Shown here one piece after another: positions 32,965 to 44,396 of a stretch of DNA of 64,000 bases; the first letter of the stretch is position 1, and the number at the start of each line of letters is the position of its first letter. This stretch comes from Pseudomonas sp. KU26590 (GTDB lineage: Bacteria; Pseudomonadota; Gammaproteobacteria; Pseudomonadales; Pseudomonadaceae). The notes under the pieces are model-generated. The model saw only the letters and a program-made list of their open reading frames with translations. It did no database searches and was not told the DNA's origin. The stretch is taken from contig NZ_CP110644.1 of the NCBI RefSeq assembly GCF_026153515.1, positions 4,708,501 through 4,772,500 of the forward strand, written 5' to 3'. A program made the translations under genes and the position numbers.

Positions 32965-33036
32965 GTGGCGAATGCCATGAAGTTCGCTCCGAACCCGACA
33001 TCGCGCGACTCATAACGGTCAGCCAGCCTCGGCTGA

Positions 33037-34467
<1,431 letters not shown>

Positions 34468-34486
34468 AAGCACTGCACACGCTCTG

Positions 34487-34512
34487 AACGCCCGGCTGAG
34501 CCGGGCGTTTTT
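34487..34512 (+). terminator. Rho-independent terminator after purB
   Basis: AACGCCCGGC and GCCGGGCGTT pair over 10 bp around TGA, followed by a T-run, 20 bp after the purB stop. Confidence 0.92.
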
Positions 34513-34551
34513 ATTCCCGTCGTAAAAACTCGTTTTTTCAATAGGTTACAC

Positions 34552-35718
34552 ATGAATCCTGACATCCCTCTTCAGCTCCTAGGTGGCATCACAGCGCGCG
34601 AGTTCCTGCGTGACTACTGGCAGAAGAAACCGTTGCTGATCCGTCAGGCCATTCCGGATTTCCAGAGCCCGATCGACGCCGATGAACTGGCCGGCCTGGC
34701 GCTGGAAGAAGAAATTGAATCGCGCCTGGTGATCGAGAAAGGCGAGCGCCCATGGGAGCTGCGTCGCGGCCCGTTCGCCGAGGACGACTTCAGCAAATTG
34801 CCGGAGCGCGAGTGGACCCTGCTGGTCCAGGCCGTGGATCAGTTCGTGCCTGAAGTCAGCGAACTGCTGGAAAACTTCCGCTTCCTGCCGAGCTGGCGCA
34901 TCGATGACGTGATGATCAGCTACGCCGCGCCAGGCGGCAGCGTCGGCCCGCATTTCGACAACTACGACGTGTTCCTGCTGCAGGGCCACGGCAAGCGTCA
35001 CTGGCAGATCGGCCAGATGTGCGACTCCGAGAGCAAACTGCTTGAGCACGCCGACCTGCGCATCCTCGCCGATTTCCAGGGTACCGACGAGTGGACGCTG
35101 GAACCGGGCGACATGCTTTACCTGCCGCCGCGCCTGGCCCATTGCGGCGTCGCGGTGGATGAGTGCCTGACCTACTCGGTGGGCTTCCGCGCGCCAAGCG
35201 CCGCCGAAGTGCTGACCCACTTCACCGACTTCCTCAGCCAGTTCATGCCTGAAGAAGAACGCTACACAGATGCCGACGCCCAGCCGGTCAGCGATCCGCA
35301 CCAGATCCAACACGACGCCCTCGACCGCCTGAAGGGCTTGCTGGCCGAGCACATGGGTGACGAGCGCCTGCTGCTGACCTGGTTCGGCCAGTTCATGACC
35401 GAGCCTCGTTATCCCGAGCTGGTGGTTGGCCCGGAACTGGTCGAGAGCGAGCTGCTCGACAGCCTGGAACAGGGCGCCGTACTGATCCGCAACCCGAGCG
35501 CGCGACTGGCGTGGTCGGAAGTCGACGACGATCTGTTACTGTTCGCCAGCGGTCAAAGCCGTCTGTTGCCGGGCCATCTTCGCGAACTGCTGAAAATGAT
35601 CTGCGCGGCCGATGCGCTGCACATCGACAATCTGGGCCAGTGGCTGGCAGATGACGATGGACGTAACCTGCTCTGTGAGCTGGTCAAACAAGGAAGTCTG
35701 GGGTTTGCTGATGAATAA
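34552..35718 (+). CDS. roxA: Ribosomal protein uL16 arginine 3-hydroxylase (RoxA/YcfD)
   Basis: A JmjC-type 2-oxoglutarate/Fe(II) oxygenase of 388 residues, like E. coli YcfD, which hydroxylates an arginine in ribosomal protein L16. The iron triad is His134, Asp136 (GPHFDNYDVFLLQ) and His197 (LPPRLAHCG). The N-terminal REFLRDYWQKKPLLIR and the C-terminal winged-helix region are typical. The final 8 bp overlap the following GNAT gene, implying coupled expression. Confidence 0.93.
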   Translation: MNPDIPLQLLGGITAREFLRDYWQKKPLLIRQAIPDFQSPIDADELAGLALEEEIESRLVIEKGERPWELRRGPFAEDDFSKLPEREWTLLVQAVDQFVPEVSELLENFRFLPSWRIDDVMISYAAPGGSVGPHFDNYDVFLLQGHGKRHWQIGQMCDSESKLLEHADLRILADFQGTDEWTLEPGDMLYLPPRLAHCGVAVDECLTYSVGFRAPSAAEVLTHFTDFLSQFMPEEERYTDADAQPVSDPHQIQHDALDRLKGLLAEHMGDERLLLTWFGQFMTEPRYPELVVGPELVESELLDSLEQGAVLIRNPSARLAWSEVDDDLLLFASGQSRLLPGHLRELLKMICAADALHIDNLGQWLADDDGRNLLCELVKQGSLGFADE

Positions 35719-36136
35719 GATCCACGTACGGGTAGCCGACTGGCAGAAAGACAACGCCGACATTCGGCGCATTCGTGACGCCGTGTTCGTGTTTGAACAG
35801 TCGGTTCCGCCCGAACTGGAATGGGACTCGGAAGATGCAGGCGCACTGCACTTTCTGGCGCTTGAAGGGGATTACGCCGTGGGCACCGCGCGCTTGCTCG
35901 CCGATGGTGAATTTGGCCGCTTGTCCGTCCTCAAGGACTGGCGCGGCCTCAACGTGGGTGAGGCGTTGATCACCGCGATCCTCGCCGAAGCGGAGCGCCG
36001 CGACCTGAAACAGACGCGACTCAGCGCGCAGGTTCATGCCACTGCGTTGTATGAGCGCTTTGGCTTTACCGTGGTCAGCGACGAGTTTCTCGAAGCAGGC
36101 CTGCCCCATGTGGACATGGTGCGTCACTCGCACTGA
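35711..36136 (+). CDS. GNAT family N-acetyltransferase
   Basis: A compact 141-residue GNAT protein of the ElaA/YjcF-like type. Features are RDAVFVFEQSVPPELEWDSEDAGALHFLA, ARLLADGEFGRLSVLKDWRGLNVGEALI (acetyl-CoA binding A motif region) and the C-terminal HATALYERFGFTVVSDEFLEAGLPHVDM. The ATG lies within the last codons of roxA. The substrate is unknown. Confidence 0.87.
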   Translation: MNKIHVRVADWQKDNADIRRIRDAVFVFEQSVPPELEWDSEDAGALHFLALEGDYAVGTARLLADGEFGRLSVLKDWRGLNVGEALITAILAEAERRDLKQTRLSAQVHATALYERFGFTVVSDEFLEAGLPHVDMVRHSH

Positions 36137-36297
36137 TTGCACTTGGCGACATTTGCGCCCCGTCGTTCGCGCTTCAGCCGCCTAAGCTGAACGCGAGCGC
36201 CGGGGCGTTTTGCTGTCTGCGATTCAACTTGGTGCTGCCCAGGCCGACAAACTGGCAAACTCGTCGTTTAGACGCGCCTCTCGCGGAGACCCCACCG

Positions 36298-37086
36298 ATG
36301 TCAATACGCACCCTGCTCGCTTCACTGCTGCTGGCTTGCAGCTTCACGGCGGCGGCCGCCACTGAAGTCATCCCCCTGAATTACCGCACCAGCGATGAGC
36401 TGCTGCCCACCGTGAAGTCGTTTCTGGGCAACGAAGGCAGCGTCAACGCCTATGGCAACAAGCTCATCGTCAACGCCGAACCGGACAAGATCAGCGAACT
36501 GCGCGACCTCCTCGGCCAGCTCGACACGGCGCCCAAGCGTCTGATGATCAGCGTCGACACCAGCGACAGCACGGTGCAGAGCGGCCAGGGCTACTCGGTC
36601 AACGGCACCGTGCGCTCCCAGGACGGACGCATCAGCGCCGACGGCCGGACGCGCATCCAGAATTACGGCACCGCCAGCCGCGAGGGTGGCGTGCAACAGG
36701 TTCAGGCCAACGAAGGGACGCCGGCGCTGATCCAGATGGGCCAGAGCATACCGATCACCTCGGTTCAGTCCGACGGCTATGGCTACCCGCAGACCAACAC
36801 GCAATACCGCAACGTGACTCAGGGCTTCTATGTCACGGCGACGGTCACCGGTGACATCGTCCATCTGAACATCAGCACCAACAACGACCGCATGAGCCAG
36901 CAACAGGCTGACGCGATCAAGGTGCAGAGTACCGACACGCAAGTCAGTGGTCGGCTGGGTGAGTGGATCACGCTGGCCGGCGCCAGCGACCAGTCCCGTG
37001 CCGACGAACACGGCGTCGTCCGACGTTACTCGACACAGGGCAGCAACGACATGCAGCTGCGGGTGAAGGTCGATAGCCTGGATTGA
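36298..37086 (+). CDS. Periplasmic secretin N-domain (STN/NolW-like) protein
   Basis: A 262-residue secreted protein. The signal peptide MSIRTLLASLLLACSFTAAAA is cleaved before TEVIPLNYRT. The next 75 residues form one N0/N1-type secretin domain (DELLPTVKSFLGNEGSVNAYGNKLIVNAEPDKISELRDLLGQLDTAPK), as in type II/III secretins. The remainder resembles the start of a secretin-like beta domain (QSIPITSV, GFYVTATVTGDIVHLNIS), but there is no pore-forming core. It is therefore not itself a secretin. Start 36298 follows GCGGAGA. No secretion genes adjoin it; function unknown. Confidence 0.8.
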   Translation: MSIRTLLASLLLACSFTAAAATEVIPLNYRTSDELLPTVKSFLGNEGSVNAYGNKLIVNAEPDKISELRDLLGQLDTAPKRLMISVDTSDSTVQSGQGYSVNGTVRSQDGRISADGRTRIQNYGTASREGGVQQVQANEGTPALIQMGQSIPITSVQSDGYGYPQTNTQYRNVTQGFYVTATVTGDIVHLNISTNNDRMSQQQADAIKVQSTDTQVSGRLGEWITLAGASDQSRADEHGVVRRYSTQGSNDMQLRVKVDSLD

Positions 37087-37192
37087 GGGGACATCGTTTA
37101 CGCCTCCACTGAATCGACGCCCTGCAATCTGTAGGATTTCGCACCAGACGTAGGTAATGACATCGATCCTGAGACTCAACGGCCTCACTGAT

Positions 37193-37220
37193 GATGTAGT
37201 GCCCGATACGGCACTACATC
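37193..37220. promoter_or_regulatory. Candidate RccR-type operator 1 upstream of aceA
   Basis: GATGTAGTGCC (37193-37203) and GGCACTACATC (37210-37220) are perfect 11-bp inverted arms. They contain TGTAGT and ACTACA half-sites separated by 12 bp. These half-sites match what I recall for RccR, an RpiR-family regulator of aceA and other central-carbon genes in P. fluorescens. The palindrome is certain; the regulator is inferred. Confidence 0.65.
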
Positions 37221-37316
37221 TAGTCCCTCTCCCGTGACCGCCCCGTATTCACGGTGACTTCCCCTTCCAGCACTTGCCCGCCCGAAACTGACCGACAAGT
37301 CGCATTGGACGAAAAA

Positions 37317-37342
37317 TGTAGTGCTACTAAAAAAGCACTACA
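37317..37342. promoter_or_regulatory. Candidate RccR-type operator 2 upstream of aceA
   Basis: TGTAGTGCT (37317-37325) and AGCACTACA (37334-37342) repeat the same half-sites, here 14 bp apart, 97 bp after the first palindrome. Two matching sites with different spacing strengthen the case for a specific regulator. The gap 37087-37638 otherwise holds no supported gene. Confidence 0.65.
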
Positions 37343-37638
37343 AAGTGTTTGACGAGGCAAAATTGCCGAGGCATGATGGCCTCGCTCCCGCTGATCAGAG
37401 ACTGTGCAGAACGCCTCCTGATCGCGCCCGAACTCAACACGTTCGTGGCGATTAGCGTCATTTACGCCCACAAGGCAGCTTCATCGCCTCATCATCTCGA
37501 TGGCGAATAACCTTACTGAGAAAAACATGCTCTCCGATTCAGCGAGCAGCCATCAGTGCGCCTTGAAGAAAGACCGGCGCCGGCGAAGCAAGGAGCTTCA
37601 CCTCAAGACCCACAACACCAAGCAACGAGGTTTACCCC

Positions 37639-38964
37639 ATGGCACTGACACGCGAACAACAAATTGCAGCCATCGAGAAAGACTGGGCCGAGAATCCACG
37701 CTGGAAAGGCGTAACCCGCACCTATTCCGCTGCTGACGTCGTCCGCCTGCGTGGCTCGGTTCAGCCTGAACACACGTTTGCAAAGCTGGGCGCTGACAAG
37801 CTGTGGAACCTGGTAACTCAGGGCGCCCGGCCTTCCTTCCGTCCCGACAAGGATTTCGTCAACTGCATGGGCGCACTCACCGGTGGCCAGGCCGTGCAAC
37901 AAGTCAAAGCCGGCATCCAGGCGATCTACCTGTCTGGCTGGCAAGTCGCGGCGGACAACAACTCCGCCGAATCGATGTACCCCGATCAGTCGCTGTATCC
38001 GGTGGACTCGGTGCCGACGGTGGTCAAGCGGATCAACAACTCGTTCCGCCGCGCCGACCAGATCCAGTGGAAAGCCGGCAAGAACCCGGGCGACGAAGGT
38101 TATATCGATTACTTCGCGCCGATCGTTGCCGACGCCGAAGCTGGTTTCGGCGGCGTGCTCAACGCTTATGAGCTGATGAAGAGCATGATCGAGGCAGGCG
38201 CTGCCGGCGTGCACTTCGAAGACCAACTGGCCTCGGTGAAAAAATGCGGCCATATGGGCGGCAAGGTTCTGGTCCCCACCCAGGAAGCGGTACAGAAGCT
38301 GGTGGCCGCCCGCCTGGCGGCTGACGTTGCCGGCGTGCCGACCATTATTCTGGCGCGCACCGACGCCAACGCTGCGGACCTGCTGACGTCGGACTGCGAC
38401 CCGTACGACCAGCCGTTCGTGACCGGGACCCGCACGCCGGAAGGCTTCTACAAAGTACGGGCCGGCCTGGACCAGGCGATTGCCCGCGGCCTGGCGTACG
38501 CGCCATATGCCGATCTGATCTGGTGTGAAACCGCCAAGCCGGATCTGGACGAGGCCCGTCGCTTCGCCGAAGCGATCAAGAAGGAATACCCGGATCAGTT
38601 GCTGTCCTATAACTGCTCGCCGTCTTTCAACTGGAAGAAGAACCTGGACGACGCGACCATCGCCAAATTCCAGCGCGAGCTGTCGGCAATGGGCTACAAG
38701 CATCAGTTCATTACCCTGGCGGGCATTCACAACATGTGGCACAGCATGTTCAACCTGGCCCATGACTACGCCCGCAACGACATGACCGCCTACGTGAAAC
38801 TGCAAGAGCAAGAGTTCGCCGACGCCGCCAAGGGTTACACTTTCGTGGCGCACCAGCAGGAAGTGGGCACCGGTTACTTCGATGACATGACCACGGTCAT
38901 TCAAGGTGGCAAGTCTTCGGTGACGGCACTGACTGGGTCGACGGAAGAAGAACAGTTCCATTAA
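37639..38964 (+). CDS. aceA: Isocitrate lyase
   Basis: AceA (441 residues) cleaves isocitrate to glyoxylate and succinate in the glyoxylate shunt. The catalytic Cys203 is in the signature KKCGHMGGK. The metal-binding region ADAEAGFGG and [11 protein letters not shown] are typical. GAGG precedes the ATG. The 552-bp upstream region carries two TGTAGT/ACTACA palindromes. Idh, its competitor at the branch point, is 8 kb upstream. Confidence 0.98.
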   Translation: MALTREQQIAAIEKDWAENPRWKGVTRTYSAADVVRLRGSVQPEHTFAKLGADKLWNLVTQGARPSFRPDKDFVNCMGALTGGQAVQQVKAGIQAIYLSGWQVAADNNSAESMYPDQSLYPVDSVPTVVKRINNSFRRADQIQWKAGKNPGDEGYIDYFAPIVADAEAGFGGVLNAYELMKSMIEAGAAGVHFEDQLASVKKCGHMGGKVLVPTQEAVQKLVAARLAADVAGVPTIILARTDANAADLLTSDCDPYDQPFVTGTRTPEGFYKVRAGLDQAIARGLAYAPYADLIWCETAKPDLDEARRFAEAIKKEYPDQLLSYNCSPSFNWKKNLDDATIAKFQRELSAMGYKHQFITLAGIHNMWHSMFNLAHDYARNDMTAYVKLQEQEFADAAKGYTFVAHQQEVGTGYFDDMTTVIQGGKSSVTALTGSTEEEQFH

Positions 38965-38987
38965 GCCATCACATGACCTGAGTTCAG

Positions 38988-39009
38988 AAGTCGCCTTCGG
39001 GCGGCTTTC
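38988..39009 (+). terminator. Probable terminator after aceA
   Basis: AAGTCGCC-TTCG-GGCGGCTT forms an 8-bp stem (one G-T pair) with a stable tetraloop, but only a short T-run follows, 23 bp after the aceA stop. Confidence 0.6.
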
Positions 39010-39179
39010 TGCTAACAATTTCGGAATTAACCTACGCTTCTAGTCAACTATTAGCGATAGAAAACCCCCATCACGGCTTGAAAGTTAATTAATCAGGCAA
39101 GCAATAATCGGCTAACTTCGTTCGGATAAATAACGGGAACTTCGTCACTTTCCAGTGACACGCATCAAACACCCCTGCC

Positions 39180-39200
39180 AAATGATATTTATTATCATTT
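39180..39200. promoter_or_regulatory. Fur-box-like palindrome upstream of nuoA
   Basis: AAATGATA-TTTAT-TATCATTT is a perfect 8-bp inverted repeat. Its core TGATATT-T-ATTATCA differs by one base from the 7-1-7 Fur consensus TGATAAT-N-ATTATCA. It lies about 250 bp before the nuoA ATG in the 488-bp gap after aceA, where no gene is supported. Whether it controls nuo or an unannotated small RNA starting near 39205 is open. Confidence 0.6.
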
Positions 39201-39452
39201 AAGCCTGGCCAAACTGTCGGCCCGTCGTGAGAAACATATTTCTCCAAACCCTCTTCAATGCCCGCCCCTGCTGGGGCTAAGCATGAAAACCGTGACCTAT
39301 CTCATTAATCCTGCGAATAAATTTGATGCAGAAAATTTACTTGCCCTCCTTTTGCACATAAAATCCCGGAATTGATCGCACTGCGACATATCGTCACTGC
39401 TTCTACTTCTTCCAAGCCCAGAGACGTTTGCTCTCTGTTAAGGACTGCCAGC

Positions 39453-39866
39453 ATGCCCGACTCGACAGGATTGATTGCCCACAATTGGGGCTTCGCCGTG
39501 TTTCTTCTTGGTGTCGTCGGCCTCTGCGCCTTCATGCTCGGCCTCTCCAGCCTGTTGGGTTCCAAAGCCTGGGGTCGCAGCAAAAACGAACCGTTCGAAT
39601 CCGGCATGCTGCCCACCGGCGGCGCCCGTCTGCGGCTCTCGGCAAAATTCTATCTGGTCGCGATGCTCTTCGTGATTTTCGACATTGAAGCCCTCTTTCT
39701 GTACGCCTGGTCTGTGTCCGTCCGCGAAAGCGGCTGGACCGGCTTCGCCGAAGCGCTCGTTTTCATAGCAATTCTGTTGGCAGGTCTTGTCTACCTATGG
39801 CGGGTAGGGGCGCTCGATTGGGCTCCCGTTGGTCGTCGTAACCGGCAGGCGAAGCTAAAACAATGA
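39453..39866 (+). CDS. nuoA: NADH-quinone oxidoreductase subunit A
   Basis: NuoA (137 residues, three helices) is a membrane-arm subunit of complex I at the junction with the quinone site. [35 protein letters not shown] is the conserved loop. The start at 39453 is chosen because [14 protein letters not shown] precedes the first helix as in relatives; the open frame runs 27 codons further upstream. It is the first gene of nuoA-N. Confidence 0.97.
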   Translation: MPDSTGLIAHNWGFAVFLLGVVGLCAFMLGLSSLLGSKAWGRSKNEPFESGMLPTGGARLRLSAKFYLVAMLFVIFDIEALFLYAWSVSVRESGWTGFAEALVFIAILLAGLVYLWRVGALDWAPVGRRNRQAKLKQ

Positions 39867-39876
39867 GGCTTTGGCA

Positions 39877-40551
39877 ATGCAATATAATCTCACCAGGATC
39901 GACCCGGATGCTCCTAACGAGCAGTACCCCATCGGCGAACGCGAAGTCGTTTCCGATCCGTTAGAAGACCAAGTCCACAAAAATATCTACATGGGCAAGC
40001 TCGAAGACGTACTGAACGGTGCCGTCAACTGGGGTCGCAAGAACTCCCTTTGGCCGTACAACTTCGGTCTGTCGTGCTGCTATGTGGAAATGACCACCGC
40101 CTTCACGGCGCCCCACGACATCGCGCGCTTTGGCGCCGAAGTCATCCGGGCATCGCCACGTCAGGCGGATTTCATGGTCATCGCCGGCACACCGTTTCTG
40201 AAGATGGCCCCGATCATCCAGCGCCTCTACGAGCAAATGCTGGAGCCCAAGTGGGTCATCTCCATGGGCGCCTGTGCCAACTCCGGTGGCATGTACGACA
40301 TCTATTCCGTGGTTCAGGGCGTGGATAAATTCCTCCCTGTGGATGTTTACGTGCCCGGCTGCCCGCCCCGTCCAGAGGCATTTCTGCAAGGCTTGATGCT
40401 GTTGCAGGAATCCATTGGCAAGGAGCGTCGTCCCCTTTCCTGGGTCGTCGGTGACCAGGGCGTTTATCGCGCCGAGATGCCGTCGCAGAAGGAACAGCGC
40501 CGCGAACAGCGTATTGCGGTGACCAACCTGCGCAGCCCCGACGAAGTCTGA
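39877..40551 (+). CDS. nuoB: NADH-quinone oxidoreductase subunit B
   Basis: NuoB (224 residues) carries the terminal 4Fe-4S cluster N2 that reduces ubiquinone. Cluster cysteines are in [17 protein letters not shown] and VPGCPPRPE. The start at 39877 follows GAGG at good spacing; a TTG two codons earlier is less likely. It sits 10 bp after nuoA. Confidence 0.97.
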   Translation: MQYNLTRIDPDAPNEQYPIGEREVVSDPLEDQVHKNIYMGKLEDVLNGAVNWGRKNSLWPYNFGLSCCYVEMTTAFTAPHDIARFGAEVIRASPRQADFMVIAGTPFLKMAPIIQRLYEQMLEPKWVISMGACANSGGMYDIYSVVQGVDKFLPVDVYVPGCPPRPEAFLQGLMLLQESIGKERRPLSWVVGDQGVYRAEMPSQKEQRREQRIAVTNLRSPDEV

Positions 40552-40625
40552 TCCAGTTTTTCTTTTACAAAAAGAAGCCTGAACCTGGGTTCATTCTGTA
40601 CGTTGACCGATAGCGATCGAGACCT

Positions 40626-42407
40626 ATGACTGCAGACACCGCTCTGTACATCCCGCCTCACAAGGCTGACGACCAAGAGGTCGTCGTTGAACTCCATAAC
40701 CGTTTTGGCGCTGAAGCCTTCACCGCCCAGTCCACTGTCACTGGCATGCCCGTGCTGTGGGTGCAACGTGCCCGGCTGGTTGAAATCCTGACCTTCCTGC
40801 GTCAGATGCCCAAGCCGTACGTGATGCTTTACGACCTGCATGGGGTCGACGAACGCCTGCGCACCAAGCGCCGTGGCCTGCCGGACGCCGACTTCACCGT
40901 GTTCTATCACTTGATGTCGATAGAACGTAACAGCGACGTGATGATCAAGGTCGCGCTGTCCGAAAGCGACCTGAGCATGCCGACCATCACCGGCATCTGG
41001 CCGAACGCCAACTGGTACGAGCGTGAAGTGTGGGACATGTTCGGGATCGACTTCCCGGGCCACCCGCACCTGACCCGCATCATGATGCCGCCGACCTGGG
41101 AAGGTCACCCGCTGCGCAAGGACTTCCCGGCCCGTGCCACCGAATTCGACCCGTACAGCCTGACACTCGCCAAACAGCAACTGGAAGAGGAAGCCGCGCG
41201 TTTCCGTCCGGAAGACTGGGGCATGAAGCGTTCCGGCACCAACGAGGACTACATGTTCCTCAACCTGGGCCCGAACCACCCTTCGGCCCACGGTGCGTTC
41301 CGCATCATCCTGCAGCTGGACGGTGAAGAGATCGTCGACTGCGTGCCGGACATCGGTTACCACCACCGTGGCGCCGAGAAGATGGCCGAGCGCCAGTCCT
41401 GGCACAGCTACATTCCGTACACCGACCGCATCGATTACCTCGGCGGCGTGATGAACAACCTGCCGTACGTGCTCTCGGTCGAGAAACTGGCCGGCATCAC
41501 CGTGCCGGATCGGGTCAACGTCATTCGCATCATGATGTCCGAGTTCTTCCGTATCACCAGCCACCTGCTGTTCCTGGGGACCTACATCCAGGACGTGGGC
41601 GCCATGACCCCGGTGTTCTTCACCTTCACCGACCGTCAGCGCGCCTACACCGTGATCGAAGCCGTCACCGGCTTCCGCCTGCACCCGGCCTGGTTCCGCA
41701 TCGGTGGCGTTGCCCACGACCTGCCGCGCGGCTGGGAGAAGCTGGTTAAAGACTTCATCGACTGGATGCCCAAGCGTCTGGACGAGTACACCAAGGCGGC
41801 CCTGCAAAACAGCATACTTAAAGGTCGTACCGTCGGCGTTGCCGCGTACAACACCAAGGAAGCGCTGGAATGGGGCGTCACCGGGCCTAGCCTGCGGGCG
41901 ACCGGTCTGGACTTCGACCTGCGCAAGGCGCGTCCGTATTCGGGTTACGAGAACTTCGAGTTCGAAGTGCCCCTGGCCCACGATGGCGACGCCTACGATC
42001 GCTGCATCGTGCGCGTCGAAGAGATGCGCCAGAGCCTCAAAATCATCGAGCAGTGCATGCGCAACATGCCGGCCGGCCCGTACAAGGCGGATCACCCGCT
42101 GACCACGCCGCCGCCGAAAGAACGCACCCTGCAGCACATCGAAACCCTGATCACGCACTTCCTGCAGGTTTCGTGGGGCCCGGTCATGCCGGCCCAGGAA
42201 TCCTTCCAGATGATCGAAGCGACCAAGGGCATCAACAGTTATTACCTGACGAGCGACGGCGGCACCATGAGCTACCGTACCCGGATCCGCACCCCAAGCT
42301 TCCCGCATCTGCAACAGATCCCTTCGGTGATCAAAGGCAGCATGGTCGCGGACTTGATTGCGTACTTGGGTAGTATCGATTTCGTTATGGCCGACGTGGA
42401 CCGCTAA
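40626..42407 (+). CDS. nuoC: NADH-quinone oxidoreductase fused subunit C/D
   Basis: A 593-residue fusion of NuoC (about 1-190, with [28 protein letters not shown]) and NuoD (about 200-593, [26 protein letters not shown]). The NuoD part lines the quinone chamber. The fusion (nuoCD) is the normal state in gamma-proteobacteria, including Pseudomonas. The gene starts 74 bp after nuoB. Confidence 0.97.
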   Translation: MTADTALYIPPHKADDQEVVVELHNRFGAEAFTAQSTVTGMPVLWVQRARLVEILTFLRQMPKPYVMLYDLHGVDERLRTKRRGLPDADFTVFYHLMSIERNSDVMIKVALSESDLSMPTITGIWPNANWYEREVWDMFGIDFPGHPHLTRIMMPPTWEGHPLRKDFPARATEFDPYSLTLAKQQLEEEAARFRPEDWGMKRSGTNEDYMFLNLGPNHPSAHGAFRIILQLDGEEIVDCVPDIGYHHRGAEKMAERQSWHSYIPYTDRIDYLGGVMNNLPYVLSVEKLAGITVPDRVNVIRIMMSEFFRITSHLLFLGTYIQDVGAMTPVFFTFTDRQRAYTVIEAVTGFRLHPAWFRIGGVAHDLPRGWEKLVKDFIDWMPKRLDEYTKAALQNSILKGRTVGVAAYNTKEALEWGVTGPSLRATGLDFDLRKARPYSGYENFEFEVPLAHDGDAYDRCIVRVEEMRQSLKIIEQCMRNMPAGPYKADHPLTTPPPKERTLQHIETLITHFLQVSWGPVMPAQESFQMIEATKGINSYYLTSDGGTMSYRTRIRTPSFPHLQQIPSVIKGSMVADLIAYLGSIDFVMADVDR

Positions 42408-42409
42408 GC

Positions 42410-42907
42410 ATGAACAGCACGCTTATCCAGACAGACCGTTTCGCCCTGAGCGAATCCGAGCGCTCGGCCATCGAGCACGAAATGCATCACTACGAAGACC
42501 CGCGTGCGGCGTCCATCGAAGCCCTGAAGATCGTTCAGAAGGAACGCGGCTGGGTGCCAGACGGCGCGATCTACGCGATCGGCGAAGTGCTGGGCATTCC
42601 CGCCAGCGACGTCGAAGGCGTGGCGACGTTCTATAGCCAGATCTTCCGTCAGCCGGTAGGCCGCCACATCATTCGCGTCTGCAACAGCATGGTGTGTTTC
42701 ATCGCCGGTCACGAAGACATCGTCAGCGAGATACAGAGCAAGCTGGGCATCGGCCTGGGCCAGACCACCGCCGACGGCCGCTTCACGCTGTTGCCGGCCT
42801 GCTGCCTGGGCAACTGTGACAAGGCGCCGGCGGTGATGATCGACGACGACACTTTCGGCAATCTGCAGCCCGCGGGCGTCGCCCCGCTGCTGGAGGGTTA
42901 CGTATGA
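42410..42907 (+). CDS. nuoE: NADH-quinone oxidoreductase subunit E
   Basis: NuoE (165 residues) is the thioredoxin-like subunit holding 2Fe-2S cluster N1a. The four cluster cysteines are in VCNSMVCF (CX4C) and CCLGNC (CX3C). It starts two bases after nuoCD and overlaps nuoF by four bases. Confidence 0.97.
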   Translation: MNSTLIQTDRFALSESERSAIEHEMHHYEDPRAASIEALKIVQKERGWVPDGAIYAIGEVLGIPASDVEGVATFYSQIFRQPVGRHIIRVCNSMVCFIAGHEDIVSEIQSKLGIGLGQTTADGRFTLLPACCLGNCDKAPAVMIDDDTFGNLQPAGVAPLLEGYV

Positions 42908-44262
42908 CCATCACTTCCTTCGGCCCCGCCAACCTGATCGCCCGCGCCCCGGAAACCCATCCGCTGACCTGGCGTCTGCGCGATGACGGCGAGCCGGTGT
43001 GGCTCGATGAATACCAGAAGAAAGACGGTTACGCAGCGGCGCGCAAAGCGTTCGCCACGCTCTCGCCTGACGAAATCGTTCAGGCCGTCAAAGACTCGGG
43101 CCTCAAGGGTCGCGGCGGCGCAGGCTTCCCCACGGGCGTGAAGTGGGGGCTGATGCCCAAAGACGAATCCATGAACATCCGTTACCTGCTGTGTAACGCC
43201 GATGAAATGGAGCCGAACACCTGGAAGGACCGCATGCTGATGGAGCAACTGCCCCATCTGCTCATCGAAGGCATGCTGATCAGTGCTCGCGCACTGAAGG
43301 CCTACCGCGGTTACATCTTCCTGCGCGGCGAATACACCACCGCTGCGGTGCACCTGCGCCGTGCGGTGAAAGAAGCCGAAGCGGCCGGCCTGCTGGGCAA
43401 GAACATTCTCGGCACCGGCTTTGATTTCGAACTGATCGTGCACACCGGCGCCGGGCGTTATATCTGCGGCGAAGAAACCGCGCTGATCAACTCCCTGGAA
43501 GGCCGTCGCGCCAACCCGCGTTCCAAGCCGCCCTTCCCCGCTGCCGTGGGCGTATGGGGCAAGCCGACCTGCGTTAACAACGTTGAAACCCTGTGCAACG
43601 TCCCGGCCATCGTCAACAACGGCAACGATTGGTACAAAGCCATCGCGCGTCCGGGCAGCGAAGACATGGGCACCAAGATCATGGGCTTCTCCGGCAAGGT
43701 GAAGAACCCGGGGCTGTGGGAACTGCCATTCGGCCTGCCAGCACGCGAGTTGTTCGAAGACTACGCGGGCGGCATGCGTGACGGCTTCAAGCTCAAGTGC
43801 TGGCAACCCGGTGGTGCAGGCACAGGCTTCCTGCTTCCCGAGCATCTGGATTGCCAGTTCTATGCAGGCGGTGTTGCCAAAGTGGGCACGCGGATGGGCA
43901 CCGGCATGGCGATGGCGGTTGATGACAAGGTCAACATGGTCTCGCTGATGCGCAACCTGGAAGAGTTCTTCTCCCAGGAATCGTGTGGCTTCTGCACACC
44001 GTGCCGCGATGGCCTGCCGTGGAGCGTGAAAATCCTGCGTTCCATCGAGAAAGGCGAGGGGCAACCGGGCGATATCGAGACCCTGCTGGGCCTGGTTAAC
44101 TTCCTCGGCCCTGGCAAGACGTTCTGTGCTCACGCACCGGGCGCCGTGGAACCGCTGGGCGCCGCCATCAAGTATTTCCGGTCTGAGTTCGAAGCAGGTA
44201 TCGCCCCGGCACGTCCGGGCAGCCTGACTCAAGTCAGCAGCCCGACGGTGGTTGGCGCATAA
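42904..44262 (+). CDS. nuoF: NADH-quinone oxidoreductase subunit F (NADH-binding)
   Basis: NuoF (452 residues) oxidises NADH with FMN and holds cluster N3. The nucleotide/FMN glycine-rich loop is [15 protein letters not shown], with [13 protein letters not shown] beside FMN. The 4Fe-4S ligands lie in [12 protein letters not shown] and the later cysteine in TFCAHAPGA. The stop is followed by a 134-bp gap with strong hairpins before nuoG. Confidence 0.97.
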   Translation: MTITSFGPANLIARAPETHPLTWRLRDDGEPVWLDEYQKKDGYAAARKAFATLSPDEIVQAVKDSGLKGRGGAGFPTGVKWGLMPKDESMNIRYLLCNADEMEPNTWKDRMLMEQLPHLLIEGMLISARALKAYRGYIFLRGEYTTAAVHLRRAVKEAEAAGLLGKNILGTGFDFELIVHTGAGRYICGEETALINSLEGRRANPRSKPPFPAAVGVWGKPTCVNNVETLCNVPAIVNNGNDWYKAIARPGSEDMGTKIMGFSGKVKNPGLWELPFGLPARELFEDYAGGMRDGFKLKCWQPGGAGTGFLLPEHLDCQFYAGGVAKVGTRMGTGMAMAVDDKVNMVSLMRNLEEFFSQESCGFCTPCRDGLPWSVKILRSIEKGEGQPGDIETLLGLVNFLGPGKTFCAHAPGAVEPLGAAIKYFRSEFEAGIAPARPGSLTQVSSPTVVGA

Positions 44263-44276
44263 CGAGATAAACGGTT

Positions 44277-44338
44277 GGCGGCCCACAAGGCCGCCTTCCC
44301 TGCATCCGACGACGCCGTGAGGCTGTTTGAGTCGGATG
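44277..44338 (+). other. Double hairpin in the nuoF-nuoG gap
   Basis: GGCGGCC-cacaa-GGCCGCC (44277-44295) and CATCCGAC (44303-44310) with GTCGGATG (44331-44338) are two perfect stems inside the operon, in the longest nuo intergenic gap. No long T-run follows. They could cap the mRNA ends after processing or attenuate downstream expression. Confidence 0.55.
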
Positions 44339-44396
44339 GCACCGAGATTCCATTAGCCACGCCCGCTGACACCGGGCCAACGAAGAACTTTGAACC

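Noticed and set aside
37500..37736. Small open frame in the aceA leader
   Set aside because: It runs into aceA in another frame and has low-complexity basic composition with no ribosome site.
39305..39616. Minus-strand open frame overlapping the nuoA start
   Set aside because: It overlaps the well-supported nuoA gene and has no family resemblance.
40464..42314. 616-residue minus-strand open frame opposite nuoCD
   Set aside because: Shadow of a high-GC gene: it has no family resemblance, while the plus strand encodes a clear complex I subunit. Similar long antisense frames opposite ftsK, nuoL, nuoM, nuoG and idh were rejected for the same reason.
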